Assembly: GCF_030268085.1 (NCBI RefSeq)
Contig: NZ_BSDE01000005.1
Span: 124,001 to 188,000 of the forward strand
DNA: 64,000 nucleotides
Source of the DNA: Geothrix limicola
GTDB taxonomy: Bacteria > Acidobacteriota > Holophagae > Holophagales > Holophagaceae
Direction of reading: 5' to 3'
A program made the translations under genes and the position numbers. Of this stretch, positions 18,130-26,803 are shown piece after piece. Below the pieces are notes generated by a model. That model saw nothing but the letters and a program-made list of their open reading frames with translations. It was not told where the DNA came from and searched no databases. Position 1 is the stretch's first letter; the number at the start of each line of letters is the position of its first letter.

Positions 18130-19089
18130 ATGCTCCTCCCAGCCATGCAAGCCCCCCCGGCCCTCTCGGCCCCGGCCCCCACCAGCCAGGAGGCCGAGAG
18201 CGCCCTGCTGGAGGCCTTCGACTGGGAAAGCGCCCTGCCTCCGGCGCCAACACTGAAGGGTACCGCCGGGCTCCGATACGCCTGGCTGCGGGCCGCGGCC
18301 ACCTTCGATCCCGCCCGGGATCTGCCGGTCAGTCCCTTCGCCACGGGGCGCGAGCACCAAGAAGCCGAGGCCCTCCGGCACCTGCTCCGGGCTCCCAAGG
18401 CGCAGCTGCACGCAGCCCTGAAGGCCCTGCCCATGCGCACCTCCGGCACCGCCCTGGCACTCTGGCGCTGGGGCCAGCTGCAGGTGCGCAGCGGCGCCTT
18501 CGATCCCGCCCTGCGCCAGGTCTGGGAGGACCGCCTCATCGCGGCGGGCCCCTACCTCACCCGCGGATACGGGCTGCGCCACGCCCTCTGCTGGGCCCTG
18601 GCCCAACAGGACGAAGCGCGGTTCTCCCGCCTCCGGGCAGCAGCCGGTCCCGCGTCGGAAACCATGATCCAGGGCTTCCAGCGCCTCTTCGGCTGGCTGG
18701 GGAACCCTTCGCCCACCCTGCGCCTCTGGTCCCTTCCGGGCCTCGACTACCAGGATCTCCGCCTCGACCAGCTGGGCGGCGCGCGCGTCTGGATCCACCC
18801 GGCGGACGCGGATTCCCTCCCGCCCCTGCCCGCCGGCACGGCCTGGATCATCCCCAGCGCCAGCGCCGGCCTGGACGAGCGGGCCGCCAGCCTGTCCGAA
18901 CCGATCCTGGCCGAAGGGCAGGCCCTCGCGGGCCGCCTTCAGAGCGCCGGAAGGACCGCCCATTTCGCCCCGAGCCAGGCCGCCTTCGAGCAGCTGGGCC
19001 TGCTCTGGTTCCCCATCCTCATCGACCTGGATGGGCAGGGAAACATCCGCAGCATCCGCATGGGAGATGCGGCGCCGCCGAAGCCCTAG
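18130..19089 (+). CDS. Hypothetical protein, Ala/Leu-rich
   Basis: A 319-residue soluble protein starting at the ATG at 18130 after GCGAGATC. The middle (about residues 75-190) is helical and repeat-like, with many Leu/Ala and Trp positions (ALALWRWGQLQVRSGAFDPALRQVWEDRL), recalling TPR-type helices. The last 50 residues (GRTAHFAPSQAAFEQLG..FPILIDLDGQGNI) look like the end of a thioredoxin-like fold, but there is no CxxC. No family is recognised. Divergent from pyrF and convergent with the metallopeptidase gene, whose stop codon it overlaps by four bases. Confidence 0.65.
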   Translation: MLLPAMQAPPALSAPAPTSQEAESALLEAFDWESALPPAPTLKGTAGLRYAWLRAAATFDPARDLPVSPFATGREHQEAEALRHLLRAPKAQLHAALKALPMRTSGTALALWRWGQLQVRSGAFDPALRQVWEDRLIAAGPYLTRGYGLRHALCWALAQQDEARFSRLRAAAGPASETMIQGFQRLFGWLGNPSPTLRLWSLPGLDYQDLRLDQLGGARVWIHPADADSLPPLPAGTAWIIPSASAGLDERAASLSEPILAEGQALAGRLQSAGRTAHFAPSQAAFEQLGLLWFPILIDLDGQGNIRSIRMGDAAPPKP

Positions 19090-21032
19090 CCGATCCCGCA
19101 GCCCTGCAGCCAGCCCGCCACCGCGCCGCAGACCATCTGGGCCCAGTAGTGGAAGCCCCGCCGCACGGGTTTGGGGTTGTAGCTCGCGTGCAGGCGGTCC
19201 TTGAGCATCGGGTAGTTGCCATCGGGGTCCAGCACGGCGGCCGCCACCGGCGAATCGAACTCGTAGGTGATCCAGCGGTCCTGCCCGTCCCAGACAAGAC
19301 GCTGCTCCTCCCGGTTCTCCAGCCGCACCCAGAGCGTGATGGGCACGCGGATCCCGCCTTTGCGCTCGAGGGTGATGGAACCCACGCGGCCCGGCGTCGC
19401 GGGTTGCGGGGCCGCGAAGACCGGCGCCTTGTCCGAGAAGAGCCAGCCGCCCTGGGTGGTCTCCTGGCTCTTCACCCCGCGAATCGCGTAGTCGAGCACA
19501 TCGGTGCCTTCCACGAAATCCCGCCAGAACGCACTCAGGTCGCGCCCGGACACCCGTTCGGCGATGCGCTTGAAGTCCAACCGCGTGGGATGCTTGAAGG
19601 CCATTTCCTGGGCGTAGGCGCGCAGGACGTCCTCCATCACCGGACGGCCCAGCATCGCTTCGAGCTGGTTGAGCACGAGGGTCGGCTTGTCGTAGGCGGA
19701 CACGTAGTAGCTGAAGTCGTTGATCGTCTTGAATCCGAACCGCGTCATGGGGTCGGCGCTGGGCAGCATCCAATAGCCCGCCCACTCCTGGAAATCCGTT
19801 CCGATCTGGAATCGGCGCCCGCCCAGCAGCGCGTGGTAGCTGCGTTCCAACGCCTTGTGGGTGAACCAGCTGGTGATGCCTTCGTCGAGCCAGGGCTCTT
19901 CGAATTCGTTGCTGGCGAGCATGCCGTAGAAGAACTGGTGGCCGAACTCGTGGACCGCCACCCGCTCCGGCTCGTAGCGGAACAGGAAGGGGTCGAAGGC
20001 CACCGAGCTGGACGTGATGAGCGTCGGATATTCCACGCCATCGGCGCCGTGGGCATCCTTGGGCGTATCGATCACCGTCAGGGTCGGGTACGGATACTTG
20101 AAGTACCACTCCTCACTCCAGCGGAGTGCGTTCTCCACGGCCCGACGCTGCCGCGCGAAGTTGCCGCGGTTGGTGCCGTTGATGTAGTAGAAGACCTGCA
20201 CCCCGCGGTACTCGTACATCGCCGGTTTCCGCCAGCTCTCCTGGGGCATCACCGCCCAGGCGAAGTCGTGCACGTCTTCGGCATGAAGGCGCCAGATCAC
20301 GTTCAGGGGGCGCTTGGGATCGAGTTCGATCTCCGTCACGAAATTCGTCTGGGTGCCCGTGTGCGCCAGTCCCAGGGCGTTCGGCAGCGACAGCGCCACG
20401 TCGTAGACGCCGAAGTCCGCGAAGAATTCCGTGTTGGCGTGGTAGGCGTGGCAGTTCCAACGATCGCCCTGGTAGACACCCACCTTGGGGAACCACTGCC
20501 CAGACATGAGGAAGTTCTCAGACCACCCGCTGCGGGCGAAGACCTTGGGATAGCGGTTCTCCCAGGTAATATCGAGATGGACCGTTTCGCCCGGCGCCAC
20601 CATGCGCGGCAGCTTCAGCCAGCGGACGGTCTCATCCTCACCGTCGTGGCCATCCAGATCCTTCCCGTCCATCTGGACACTGATCAGGCGGCAATAGCCC
20701 CAGGATCCGGGATCCGAGGCCAGCTCCTGCTGATCCCGGCGCAACCGCCCGCCACTCTCCTTCATGAAGAGGCTCAGTGGCCCCTTGAACGCATTGAGAT
20801 AGAGATGCAGCGGCAGTTCCTGCGTGGGCGCCGTGCCCGTGTTGCGCCAACTGAGCGTTTCGCGCCCTTGAAGAACCTTGTGCTCGAAGTCCAGCGCCGC
20901 CTCGATGCGGTAGTTGGCGATGCGGGGCGTCTTCGGTTTGTCGAACCACTTTTCCGTCGTCCAGGTCCGCGGCCCCGCGCCCAGTCCGACGGCGGCGAAC
21001 ATCACCAGCAGGGCCATCAAGCGGCGTCCCAT
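19086..21032 (-). CDS. Exported M1-type zinc metallopeptidase
   Basis: A 648-residue gluzincin. The zinc site is HEFGHQ (His361, Glu362, His365) with the third ligand Glu384 in WLDEG, exactly the M1 spacing. Upstream, GVEYPTLI is the counterpart of the GAMEN exopeptidase motif. A signal peptide (MGRRLMALLVMFAAVGLGAGP) begins at the ATG at 21032, preceded by GGGAG. The first 250 residues are the beta-rich N-terminal M1 domain. It probably trims peptides in the periplasm or at the cell surface. It ends by overlapping the convergent gene at 19089. Confidence 0.9.
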   Translation of the reverse strand: MGRRLMALLVMFAAVGLGAGPRTWTTEKWFDKPKTPRIANYRIEAALDFEHKVLQGRETLSWRNTGTAPTQELPLHLYLNAFKGPLSLFMKESGGRLRRDQQELASDPGSWGYCRLISVQMDGKDLDGHDGEDETVRWLKLPRMVAPGETVHLDITWENRYPKVFARSGWSENFLMSGQWFPKVGVYQGDRWNCHAYHANTEFFADFGVYDVALSLPNALGLAHTGTQTNFVTEIELDPKRPLNVIWRLHAEDVHDFAWAVMPQESWRKPAMYEYRGVQVFYYINGTNRGNFARQRRAVENALRWSEEWYFKYPYPTLTVIDTPKDAHGADGVEYPTLITSSSVAFDPFLFRYEPERVAVHEFGHQFFYGMLASNEFEEPWLDEGITSWFTHKALERSYHALLGGRRFQIGTDFQEWAGYWMLPSADPMTRFGFKTINDFSYYVSAYDKPTLVLNQLEAMLGRPVMEDVLRAYAQEMAFKHPTRLDFKRIAERVSGRDLSAFWRDFVEGTDVLDYAIRGVKSQETTQGGWLFSDKAPVFAAPQPATPGRVGSITLERKGGIRVPITLWVRLENREEQRLVWDGQDRWITYEFDSPVAAAVLDPDGNYPMLKDRLHASYNPKPVRRGFHYWAQMVCGAVAGWLQGCGIG

Positions 21033-21123
21033 CGAAACTCCCGAGCGTCCGTCGAGCATACCAAGTCCCGCCAGACATGCGCCCTTGCCCTTCCCCCGAT
21101 CCCTGCTACACTTGAATTCCTAC

Positions 21124-21201
<78 letters not shown>

Positions 21202-21208
21202 CCAAGAC

Positions 21209-21232
21209 AACCGCCACTATTGAGTGGCGGTT
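21209..21232 (+). terminator. Hairpin just after the tRNA, brought by the element
   Basis: Nine-base arms AACCGCCAC and GTGGCGGTT enclose TATTGA, followed by GGTTTATA. It starts eight bases beyond the attL repeat and therefore belongs to the element, not to the original locus. It probably ends transcription of the tRNA in place of the hairpin now at 25453. The T-tract is weak. Confidence 0.65.
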
Positions 21233-21269
21233 GGTTTATATCGGCATGGCTCAAGAACAAGATGCGCGG

Positions 21270-21291
21270 CGATACTCTGGGGATACTCTAG
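21270..21291 (+). repeat. Putative integrase arm site, left
   Basis: Contains GATACTCT twice in tandem, ending in CTAG. A copy with one mismatch lies at 25262-25283 in the same orientation. The positions, 69 bases inside attL and 114 bases inside attR, are what arm-type binding sites of a tyrosine integrase would occupy. Confidence 0.6.
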
Positions 21292-21328
21292 AAAATTCGA
21301 TCCAGCCGCTTCTCTTCCAGTTTCCAAC

Positions 21329-21916
21329 TCATTCAGGTTCCTTTTTGAAGCCGCGCACCACCCATCGGAAACCGAGGGCGAAGGCAAGTAACAGCAGGCA
21401 TGGAGCGGTCCACAGAAAGAGTGCGAAGCCCACCAGCTTGAGTCGGGCATTCCGGAGAACCAATCCCTGGACCCGTGAGTAGTCCTGTTTGAACGCTCTG
21501 AGTTCATCAGTCGAAGCGTTCAGCAAGAACTCTTGCCCGCTTGGCATGGTCTCATTCGAGGGCTCAATTCTCCATGCAGTCTCCCAAGGCGGCGCCTTCC
21601 CTGGTGGGGTAACTACCACATCACCTTTTTTGATGGTTTGCAGTGTTGGCCCTGGTGCATCAATGAACTTAGGTGAATCCAAGTGTGCTCCACTTGGTAA
21701 GGCTGGGAGGGCTCGGCGGATCTCATCCTCAACATAAGCCTGCGCGTCCGACAGCATCTTATGAGATTGAGGCGAAAGTAGTTTGATCTGGTCAGGGGTG
21801 AGAACCTGCTTTTCCAAAGGTCCAGGCCAATCTGCCAATACAGCTACCACAGCACCGATGCCCCACAAAACACTGAGGAGGATCCACAGCCTCCACCAAC
21901 CGCCAAGGCGTTTCAT
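21329..21916 (-). CDS. Two-TM membrane protein of the element, unknown role
   Basis: A 195-residue protein with a hydrophobic N-terminal segment (about residues 7-28), a soluble extracytoplasmic-looking middle of about 125 residues, and a second long hydrophobic segment (about 160-185, KLVGFALFLWTAPCLLLLAFALGF) ending in a basic tail. No known domain is recognised. It lies at the far left of the element, more than 300 bases from the primase gene, with its own AT-richer upstream stretch. Cargo position suggests a host-benefit or phage-defence role, but that is only inference. Lower GC than the flanking chromosome. Confidence 0.65.
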   Translation of the reverse strand: MKRLGGWWRLWILLSVLWGIGAVVAVLADWPGPLEKQVLTPDQIKLLSPQSHKMLSDAQAYVEDEIRRALPALPSGAHLDSPKFIDAPGPTLQTIKKGDVVVTPPGKAPPWETAWRIEPSNETMPSGQEFLLNASTDELRAFKQDYSRVQGLVLRNARLKLVGFALFLWTAPCLLLLAFALGFRWVVRGFKKEPE

Positions 21917-22259
21917 GTGGTCCCCTTCAAAGTGGATAGTCGAATCAGGTTAACCCCGAGCCACCTCCTAGATTACCTCCAGGGCGCCAGGATAGCGGCG
22001 GTCATTCTGTCTAGATCCTCTAGGCGGGGGCGGCGGCGGGCTTGGTCTCGGGGCCCGTGGGGTCTCCCTCTAGCACTGCCTCACACTTTGCCAGAGGGAG
22101 CCCATATGGAAGGGACTGTTAGTGATGAATATTTAGGGATTGTAGGACCCTCGAAACCGTCCCTTTTCCTATTTCAGCCTTTTTTATCGACACGGGCGGA
22201 GGAGTTTTAGGTGACTCTGCCTCCTAATCCCTATTTTCTGGATCCGTTAGCGTTGGTTT
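21917..22259. other. Gene-free stretch inside the element
   Basis: No supported gene lies in these 343 bases. The only structure seen is an 8-bp inverted repeat (CTCCCTCT at 22064-22071 and AGAGGGAG at 22093-22100) with a 21-base loop. The part next to 21916 probably holds the promoter of the membrane protein gene. The T-rich stretch near 22178-22210 could end the leftward primase transcript. Confidence 0.4.
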
Positions 22260-23471
22260 TCAAGCGGCACCTCTCCCAGACACAACCTGCTCTACCTGAA
22301 TCAAAAGTGGGCACATTTTAGGTAGAGCGGGTTCGTGCTTATTTAGATCCCTCCCGCCTGCATCCCTTCGCGCGGCCAGCAGACCATCGACCAGCCTTGA
22401 ATAGTTCATTCCTGAGATGGCCCTAATCCGTTTCTTGGTGAATTGAATTTTTGGGCATCCTGAGAGGCGCAGGGCATTTCCAAGGGCGGTTTCGGTCAGA
22501 TTCAGGCCAAACCACCCCAGCAGCCGCCTTATTCGCGACACGGGCACCTTTGACCCTCCATCTATGGTCAAGGCAACTTTGATCAACCTGACATGGATGG
22601 CGATCCGTTCCCGCAACTCACGGGCAGCCTCAGCTCGCTGGTATGCCTTCACCCCGCTTTCGGGAATTGCGTCTTTGGCAGCATCCAGAGCACTGAGCAA
22701 CTCGGATCGGCTCCATGGGCAGGGCTTCCCGGTCGTATCGGTGCACCTAGCATTCCATGGGGCCAGCATCGTCAAGGCCGTTCGAGGTTCAATCCGATGG
22801 TAAGCAACGAGGTTGCTGCACACCCGGGCCAAGGCCAAGTGACCATACTTCCCACTGACCGACAACGGCGCGCGCAGCTGTAGGTATTGGCGGGCAGCTA
22901 CTAGCCGGTCTCTGAGCGGGCGGGGGTTTGTCAGGAATGGGCGGTCGTCCCGTTTATGCCAGAATCCCCAGGCCTTGAACCACCGGGGGTCCATCACCGG
23001 CGGCATGGTCCAGGTAGTCATGGGGCGATACTCAATCCCCTTTCGGCGGCTCCCAGGACAGACGACCAGGGTTTTCGGGCCGAATTTGAAATCCATCGGA
23101 ACCGCGCCGTCTGGCAGGTGGTTTTTCAGCCCTGCTAGCGGGAAGTCATCGGGCAACATCCCGTAAAAATGGGCTCCACCGCTGGGAGTAGCGACCATCA
23201 AGGGCGTGATGCCATGGTCGAAGAGTTCAGACACAACCCGCTCTACCTGCTCGTGAGAGTCAGCGTCCAGAATCCAGAGTGGAGACTTGGGCATGATTCC
23301 TACTGGTGATCCCTTCGCAAGCCATGCGAGGGCACACTGAACGCCAAAAGTCCCGATCATACGATCGTAATGGTCCAGTGTTCGGCGTGGACGCTTCCCG
23401 TCCTTCACCAGTTCGACAAACCTGCACCTCATGGCAGCGAGGCCATGAATCCAGCTTTCAAAGATTCCCAT
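22260..23471 (-). CDS. Bifunctional DNA primase/polymerase (Prim-Pol) domain protein
   Basis: A 403-residue protein. Residues about 25-170 match the archaeo-eukaryotic primase-like Prim-Pol fold of plasmids and prophages: the metal-binding pair in LWILDADS (Asp69, Asp71), followed by the nucleotide-binding TPSGGAHFYG (Ser97-His101). The C-terminal 200 residues are helical, with a basic segment near 300-340 that could bind DNA. There is no helicase domain, so replication would need a host or helper helicase. The gene begins three bases after the stop of the HTH gene, forming one leftward operon. This hints at autonomous replication of the excised element. Confidence 0.8.
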   Translation of the reverse strand: MGIFESWIHGLAAMRCRFVELVKDGKRPRRTLDHYDRMIGTFGVQCALAWLAKGSPVGIMPKSPLWILDADSHEQVERVVSELFDHGITPLMVATPSGGAHFYGMLPDDFPLAGLKNHLPDGAVPMDFKFGPKTLVVCPGSRRKGIEYRPMTTWTMPPVMDPRWFKAWGFWHKRDDRPFLTNPRPLRDRLVAARQYLQLRAPLSVSGKYGHLALARVCSNLVAYHRIEPRTALTMLAPWNARCTDTTGKPCPWSRSELLSALDAAKDAIPESGVKAYQRAEAARELRERIAIHVRLIKVALTIDGGSKVPVSRIRRLLGWFGLNLTETALGNALRLSGCPKIQFTKKRIRAISGMNYSRLVDGLLAARRDAGGRDLNKHEPALPKMCPLLIQVEQVVSGRGAA

Positions 23472-23474
23472 GGT

Positions 23475-23756
23475 TCACCCCGCTTTCGGGAGTTCGACCT
23501 CGCCAGAGGCAAGGCGAATCAAATCCTCGTGACGGATGAAGCACCGGCGGGGCCCAATGCGAACGGGCTCTATCAAACCTTTGGCGATCCACAAGGCGAA
23601 GGTTGAGACAGGAACGCCACCAAGCTGCTCCCGGGCTTCCTGGTAGCTGTAAAGCAGTCTGGCCTGGGTTCCACGGGCTTGTTCAGCCTTGAGGGTGGGA
23701 ACAGTGGGGAAAGATAGGCCATTGGCCTGGGTTTGAGATTTAAGTTCGTGCGACAT
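23475..23756 (-). CDS. Small helix-turn-helix protein (excisionase/AlpA-like)
   Basis: A 93-residue protein starting at the ATG at 23756, which has GAGGTGCGA ahead of it; an upstream in-frame ATG at 23840 is less likely. The C-terminal part (YSYQEAREQLGGVPVSTFALWIAKGLIEPVRIGPRRCFIRHEDL) is a MerR-type winged helix-turn-helix as in excisionase/AlpA DNA-binding proteins. Placed between integrase and primase, it is likely the directionality factor or the regulator of the operon. Confidence 0.8.
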   Translation of the reverse strand: MSHELKSQTQANGLSFPTVPTLKAEQARGTQARLLYSYQEAREQLGGVPVSTFALWIAKGLIEPVRIGPRRCFIRHEDLIRLASGEVELPKAG

Positions 23757-23840
23757 TCGCACCTCGCTGGACCGCACTTCGATAAGAGACAGCCAGTTCA
23801 AACTGGCCTGCTTGTGGCTGCTCTTACCGGCGTCAAGCAC

Positions 23841-23977
23841 CAGCGGCCTGCAAATCCCCCACTAGGTTTGCATTGTTATAAGTCTCGATATTCCTGAGAC
23901 CTTGTCAAGCCTTATGAAAAGTCTATATATTCCACCACCTTCACCTATGACTGATTTAAATCGAATGACATTCAGTG
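23841..23977. promoter_or_regulatory. Gap between HTH gene and integrase gene
   Basis: An AT-rich segment that must contain the promoter of the leftward HTH-primase operon. A short inverted repeat TGACA-TTCAG-TGTCA at 23968-23982 overlaps the end of the integrase gene and could be an operator or a weak hairpin. The rest shows nothing further. Confidence 0.4.
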
Positions 23978-25216
23978 TCAGGCTTGCTTGGCCTCAGCAG
24001 TAAGGATCTTGGTTCCCGACTTGGGATTCTCACCGCGAAGCGCAGCGGCGATCCATGCCGACGTATCCTCGGATGCGTTCCGCAGGATGCCATCCATGGA
24101 AAGGCGAGTGTATACGTCCTGAATCTTTCCGAGGCTGTGGCCTAGCAGTGTGTCGCCAATGGCTGGCGGATACCCGAGTTCCACAGACACGCTCATGAAG
24201 GTTCGCCGGAGGTCATGCGGCGTAGCCTCGCCAAGTTCACAGTTCTCCACCGCCAAGATGCGGAGCCACATATGCCGCAAACCCTGGATGGGCCGGTCCT
24301 TCACTAGACCCGGAAATACCAGATTGCCCAAACGATCCCCGGCACGACGCTTTAGGATGGTTCGGAGCGGGGCATTAAGCGGTAGCACCTTTGCCCCCTT
24401 GTTCACGCTCGTTTTGTGGTCATGAAAGGTCATGGTCCCTTGATCCAGGTTTACGTCCTGCCATCGAAGGTTCCCGGCCTCCCCTGCCCTCAACCCAGAC
24501 AGGGCCAGAAATCGGATTAGATCAGCGGCGATGCGATCCAGTTTCCCGGCCTCCTCAAGTGAGTGCATGGAAGATTCCAACCTTCCGAGTTCCGCAGCGG
24601 TCAGGATGCGTTTGCAGGTCTGAAGACGCTGCTTCGGGAACCGAAAACATGGATTCGATTGGAGCGGTCTCCATCCTTCATCCTCGGCAATGCTCATAAG
24701 CTTCGACAGGATCTCAATGGTCCGATTCGCTTGGGTTGGGTGTTTCTTGGCCTCCCGGCGGTATAAATCCTTGATGCTGGATCGGTCCAGATCCTTCACC
24801 AGTCGCGTCCCCACGGCGGGAAGGATAACCGTCTTGATGATCGAGTCATGGCTCCGCTGGGTGCTGGGCTTTAGCTTGGCGCGATAGTCATCCTTCCAGA
24901 CCTTCACCAGCGCGGTCACATCCTTGGAGTTCCGCTCACCTTGCAGATGGGCCCGGGCATCCTTTCCTGCATCGTGGACCTCTCGCAGCTTCCGGGCCTG
25001 CTCACGGGCAGCCTCAGCAGTCCACACATCGGCGCTCCCGATGGTCACCTGCACCTTAGAACCGCTTGGGCGCTGGAATTGAATGGCATAGCTTCTAGCG
25101 CCACCTGGATGCACTCGGACGTAGAACCCCGCCACCACTGAATCCCACCGCCGGACGATGACCTTGCCTGGTTGGATTGACCTTACCCGGGTGTCCGTGA
25201 GTTTGACGGTCTCCAT
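23978..25216 (-). CDS. Tyrosine recombinase (integrase) of the tRNA-fMet element
   Basis: A 412-residue integrase. The N-terminal 90 residues are the DUF4102-type arm-binding domain (LTDTRVRSIQPGK ... GFYVRVHPGGARSYAIQFQ), followed by a SAM-like core-binding domain (about 100-185) and the catalytic domain with Arg243 (GLRAGEAGNLRW), a Lys in DHKTS, His334 and Arg337 (PHDLRRTF), His360 (LLGHS) and Tyr369 (VYTRLS). All active-site residues are present, so it looks functional. It lies beside the right attachment site and should catalyse integration into the initiator tRNA gene. Confidence 0.95.
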   Translation of the reverse strand: METVKLTDTRVRSIQPGKVIVRRWDSVVAGFYVRVHPGGARSYAIQFQRPSGSKVQVTIGSADVWTAEAAREQARKLREVHDAGKDARAHLQGERNSKDVTALVKVWKDDYRAKLKPSTQRSHDSIIKTVILPAVGTRLVKDLDRSSIKDLYRREAKKHPTQANRTIEILSKLMSIAEDEGWRPLQSNPCFRFPKQRLQTCKRILTAAELGRLESSMHSLEEAGKLDRIAADLIRFLALSGLRAGEAGNLRWQDVNLDQGTMTFHDHKTSVNKGAKVLPLNAPLRTILKRRAGDRLGNLVFPGLVKDRPIQGLRHMWLRILAVENCELGEATPHDLRRTFMSVSVELGYPPAIGDTLLGHSLGKIQDVYTRLSMDGILRNASEDTSAWIAAALRGENPKSGTKILTAEAKQA

Positions 25217-25397
25217 GAGATTCCTCCCGGCCTCAAATCAGCGACCTTTGGGGTGCTGTTTCGATACTCTGAGGATACTCTAGCGGAGCGAAAATCAAGA
25301 GAAAATGAAGATGTTTAAGAAGATCCAAGAATGATTCTAAGTAATTGAATAAATGGAGACCTTTGACCAATATTAGATTCAGTCAAATTCTATTAGT
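25217..25397. other. AT-rich right end of the element, integrase promoter region
   Basis: This 181-base stretch contains the right arm-site repeat (25262-25283), then AT-rich DNA up to the attR repeat. The integrase promoter must be here and reads leftward. No gene is visible. Confidence 0.5.
25262..25283 (+). repeat. Putative integrase arm site, right
   Basis: It differs by one base from 21270-21291 and contains the same tandem GATACTCT. It sits between the integrase gene start and the attR repeat. Confidence 0.6.
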
Positions 25398-25448
<51 letters not shown>

Positions 25449-25452
25449 ATGC

Positions 25453-25476
25453 AACGGCCGACTACTGTCGGCCGTT
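25453..25476 (+). terminator. Original tRNA-fMet terminator, displaced by the element
   Basis: Perfect 10-bp arms AACGGCCGAC and GTCGGCCGTT around TACT, followed by TGTGTTATT. It begins five bases after the attR repeat, where it would directly follow the tRNA gene if the element were removed. Confidence 0.75.
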
Positions 25477-25638
25477 TGTGTTATTGGATCGAGAACCCCA
25501 GGAAACCCGCTGGCCCCGAAGCTGAGGGCGGTACGCCCGGGCACCTGCGGGGGGCCCTTTGACTCGCCGTTCTCCGCGTTCGCCCTCCCTCGGCGCCTGG
25601 ATCGCCCCGTTCTGAGCGGAATTCGGGGATCCCATGAA

Positions 25639-26706
25639 CTAAAGGAGAAGTCCAGGATTGGGGTTACTCCCGAAGGGATGATCTTCGAGCCGTAAGGCCT
25701 CCGCAAGGAACGACCAGAGCCCCCCGGTACCAGGGGTATTCGGTGGCATCGAACCATCCTGATTCTGAGACCCGGCGGTTCCGCACCGGACGTACTTCCC
25801 GATTACGGTGGCCGTGCCCCCCGGCTCATGATCCGAGGTCGCGACCGTGCGGGAAAATTCGCCGAATAGCGCCACCACGACATTTCGATTCGGCAAGGTG
25901 AGCATCCGCTCCAGGAAGATTTGAAGAGATGGGATGAGCTGGGACATGATTTTTCGATCCGTGACACCAGTCAGCTCAATGTGGATGTCGAATTGGCGGT
26001 CAGGCCTTCCCAAATAGGCCGGCTGGGAGAAGACCACGCTGGTTCCCCCGCGTACGAGCATTTCTGTGGCCAGGAAGGTGGACGGGGTATCCGCGATTTC
26101 TCGAATGCCTTGAGTCAAGCCGTATGCGGCTGCGGCTTCCTTTGGGTCGAATGCAGGTATTCGCGCCAATTGTGTTTCGACAGAACGAAAGTCCGTTACG
26201 CGGGTAAACGCGGCTCCGCCCTCCGCCGGAGAATCCCATGAAACACCCACAGGGAATCCTAGCGAATTGACAATGGCGCAGCGGATCGGCGCCTTCGTCG
26301 TCATCGCGCCTGCGAGCAGCAACAGGTTGCTGCGATTTCCGGTCTGGAGCACCGCCGCCCGGGCAAGGTCGTGCCGGTAGTGTCCGTGCTGAAAGTTGAT
26401 GGATGCCATATGAGATAGGGCTGTGGATGGAAGGCTCCCAAGCGTGGCCGCATCCACCACCAATCCATGGCCGAGGTCTTTCACATTGTCTGGCCTCACG
26501 CCAAAGCTCCCCTTCTCGAGGAAAGACCCGGCACTGTTGAAGAGCCCGGAAGGCCCTCCGTTCAGGAAAAACACCACCAGAGTGGGCGTCTCCTGGGGGC
26601 GTTGAGGATTATCCGTTTGGAACTCACCCGCAGGCAGCATGGCGGCACTTGCCAAGGCGGCGCCAACTTTCAGCATGGTTCGGCGTGTGCACAAGGGTTG
26701 AGACAT
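25639..26706 (-). CDS. Exported DUF1501 family protein
   Basis: A 355-residue protein. A possible twin-arginine signal (TRRTMLKVGAALASAAMLPAG) opens it. The body has the DUF1501 features: VVFFLNGGPSGLFN near residue 45, the NRNVVVALFGEFSRTV strand and a GTGGLWSFLAEAL ending. DUF1501 proteins belong to the alkaline phosphatase-like superfamily but most have no proven activity. It is somewhat short compared with the common 400-450 residues. Divergent from the AraC-type gene at 26804, with which it may form a regulator-target pair. Confidence 0.82.
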   Translation of the reverse strand: MSQPLCTRRTMLKVGAALASAAMLPAGEFQTDNPQRPQETPTLVVFFLNGGPSGLFNSAGSFLEKGSFGVRPDNVKDLGHGLVVDAATLGSLPSTALSHMASINFQHGHYRHDLARAAVLQTGNRSNLLLLAGAMTTKAPIRCAIVNSLGFPVGVSWDSPAEGGAAFTRVTDFRSVETQLARIPAFDPKEAAAAYGLTQGIREIADTPSTFLATEMLVRGGTSVVFSQPAYLGRPDRQFDIHIELTGVTDRKIMSQLIPSLQIFLERMLTLPNRNVVVALFGEFSRTVATSDHEPGGTATVIGKYVRCGTAGSQNQDGSMPPNTPGTGGLWSFLAEALRLEDHPFGSNPNPGLLL

Positions 26707-26803
26707 GGACCCTCCGAAGCGCGAGGAAAGCCCTCGGCATCGGCAAGTGTGGGTTGTCCGGATATAGCCGTTATGACATCATTCGTCGAAAATCGGACAC
26801 ATC

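Noticed and set aside
17344-20109. Long leftward extension of the 16801 membrane protein gene
   Set aside because: The extension runs over pyrF and the peptidase in another frame and has Arg/Gly/Pro-rich shadow composition. The real start is at 17343.
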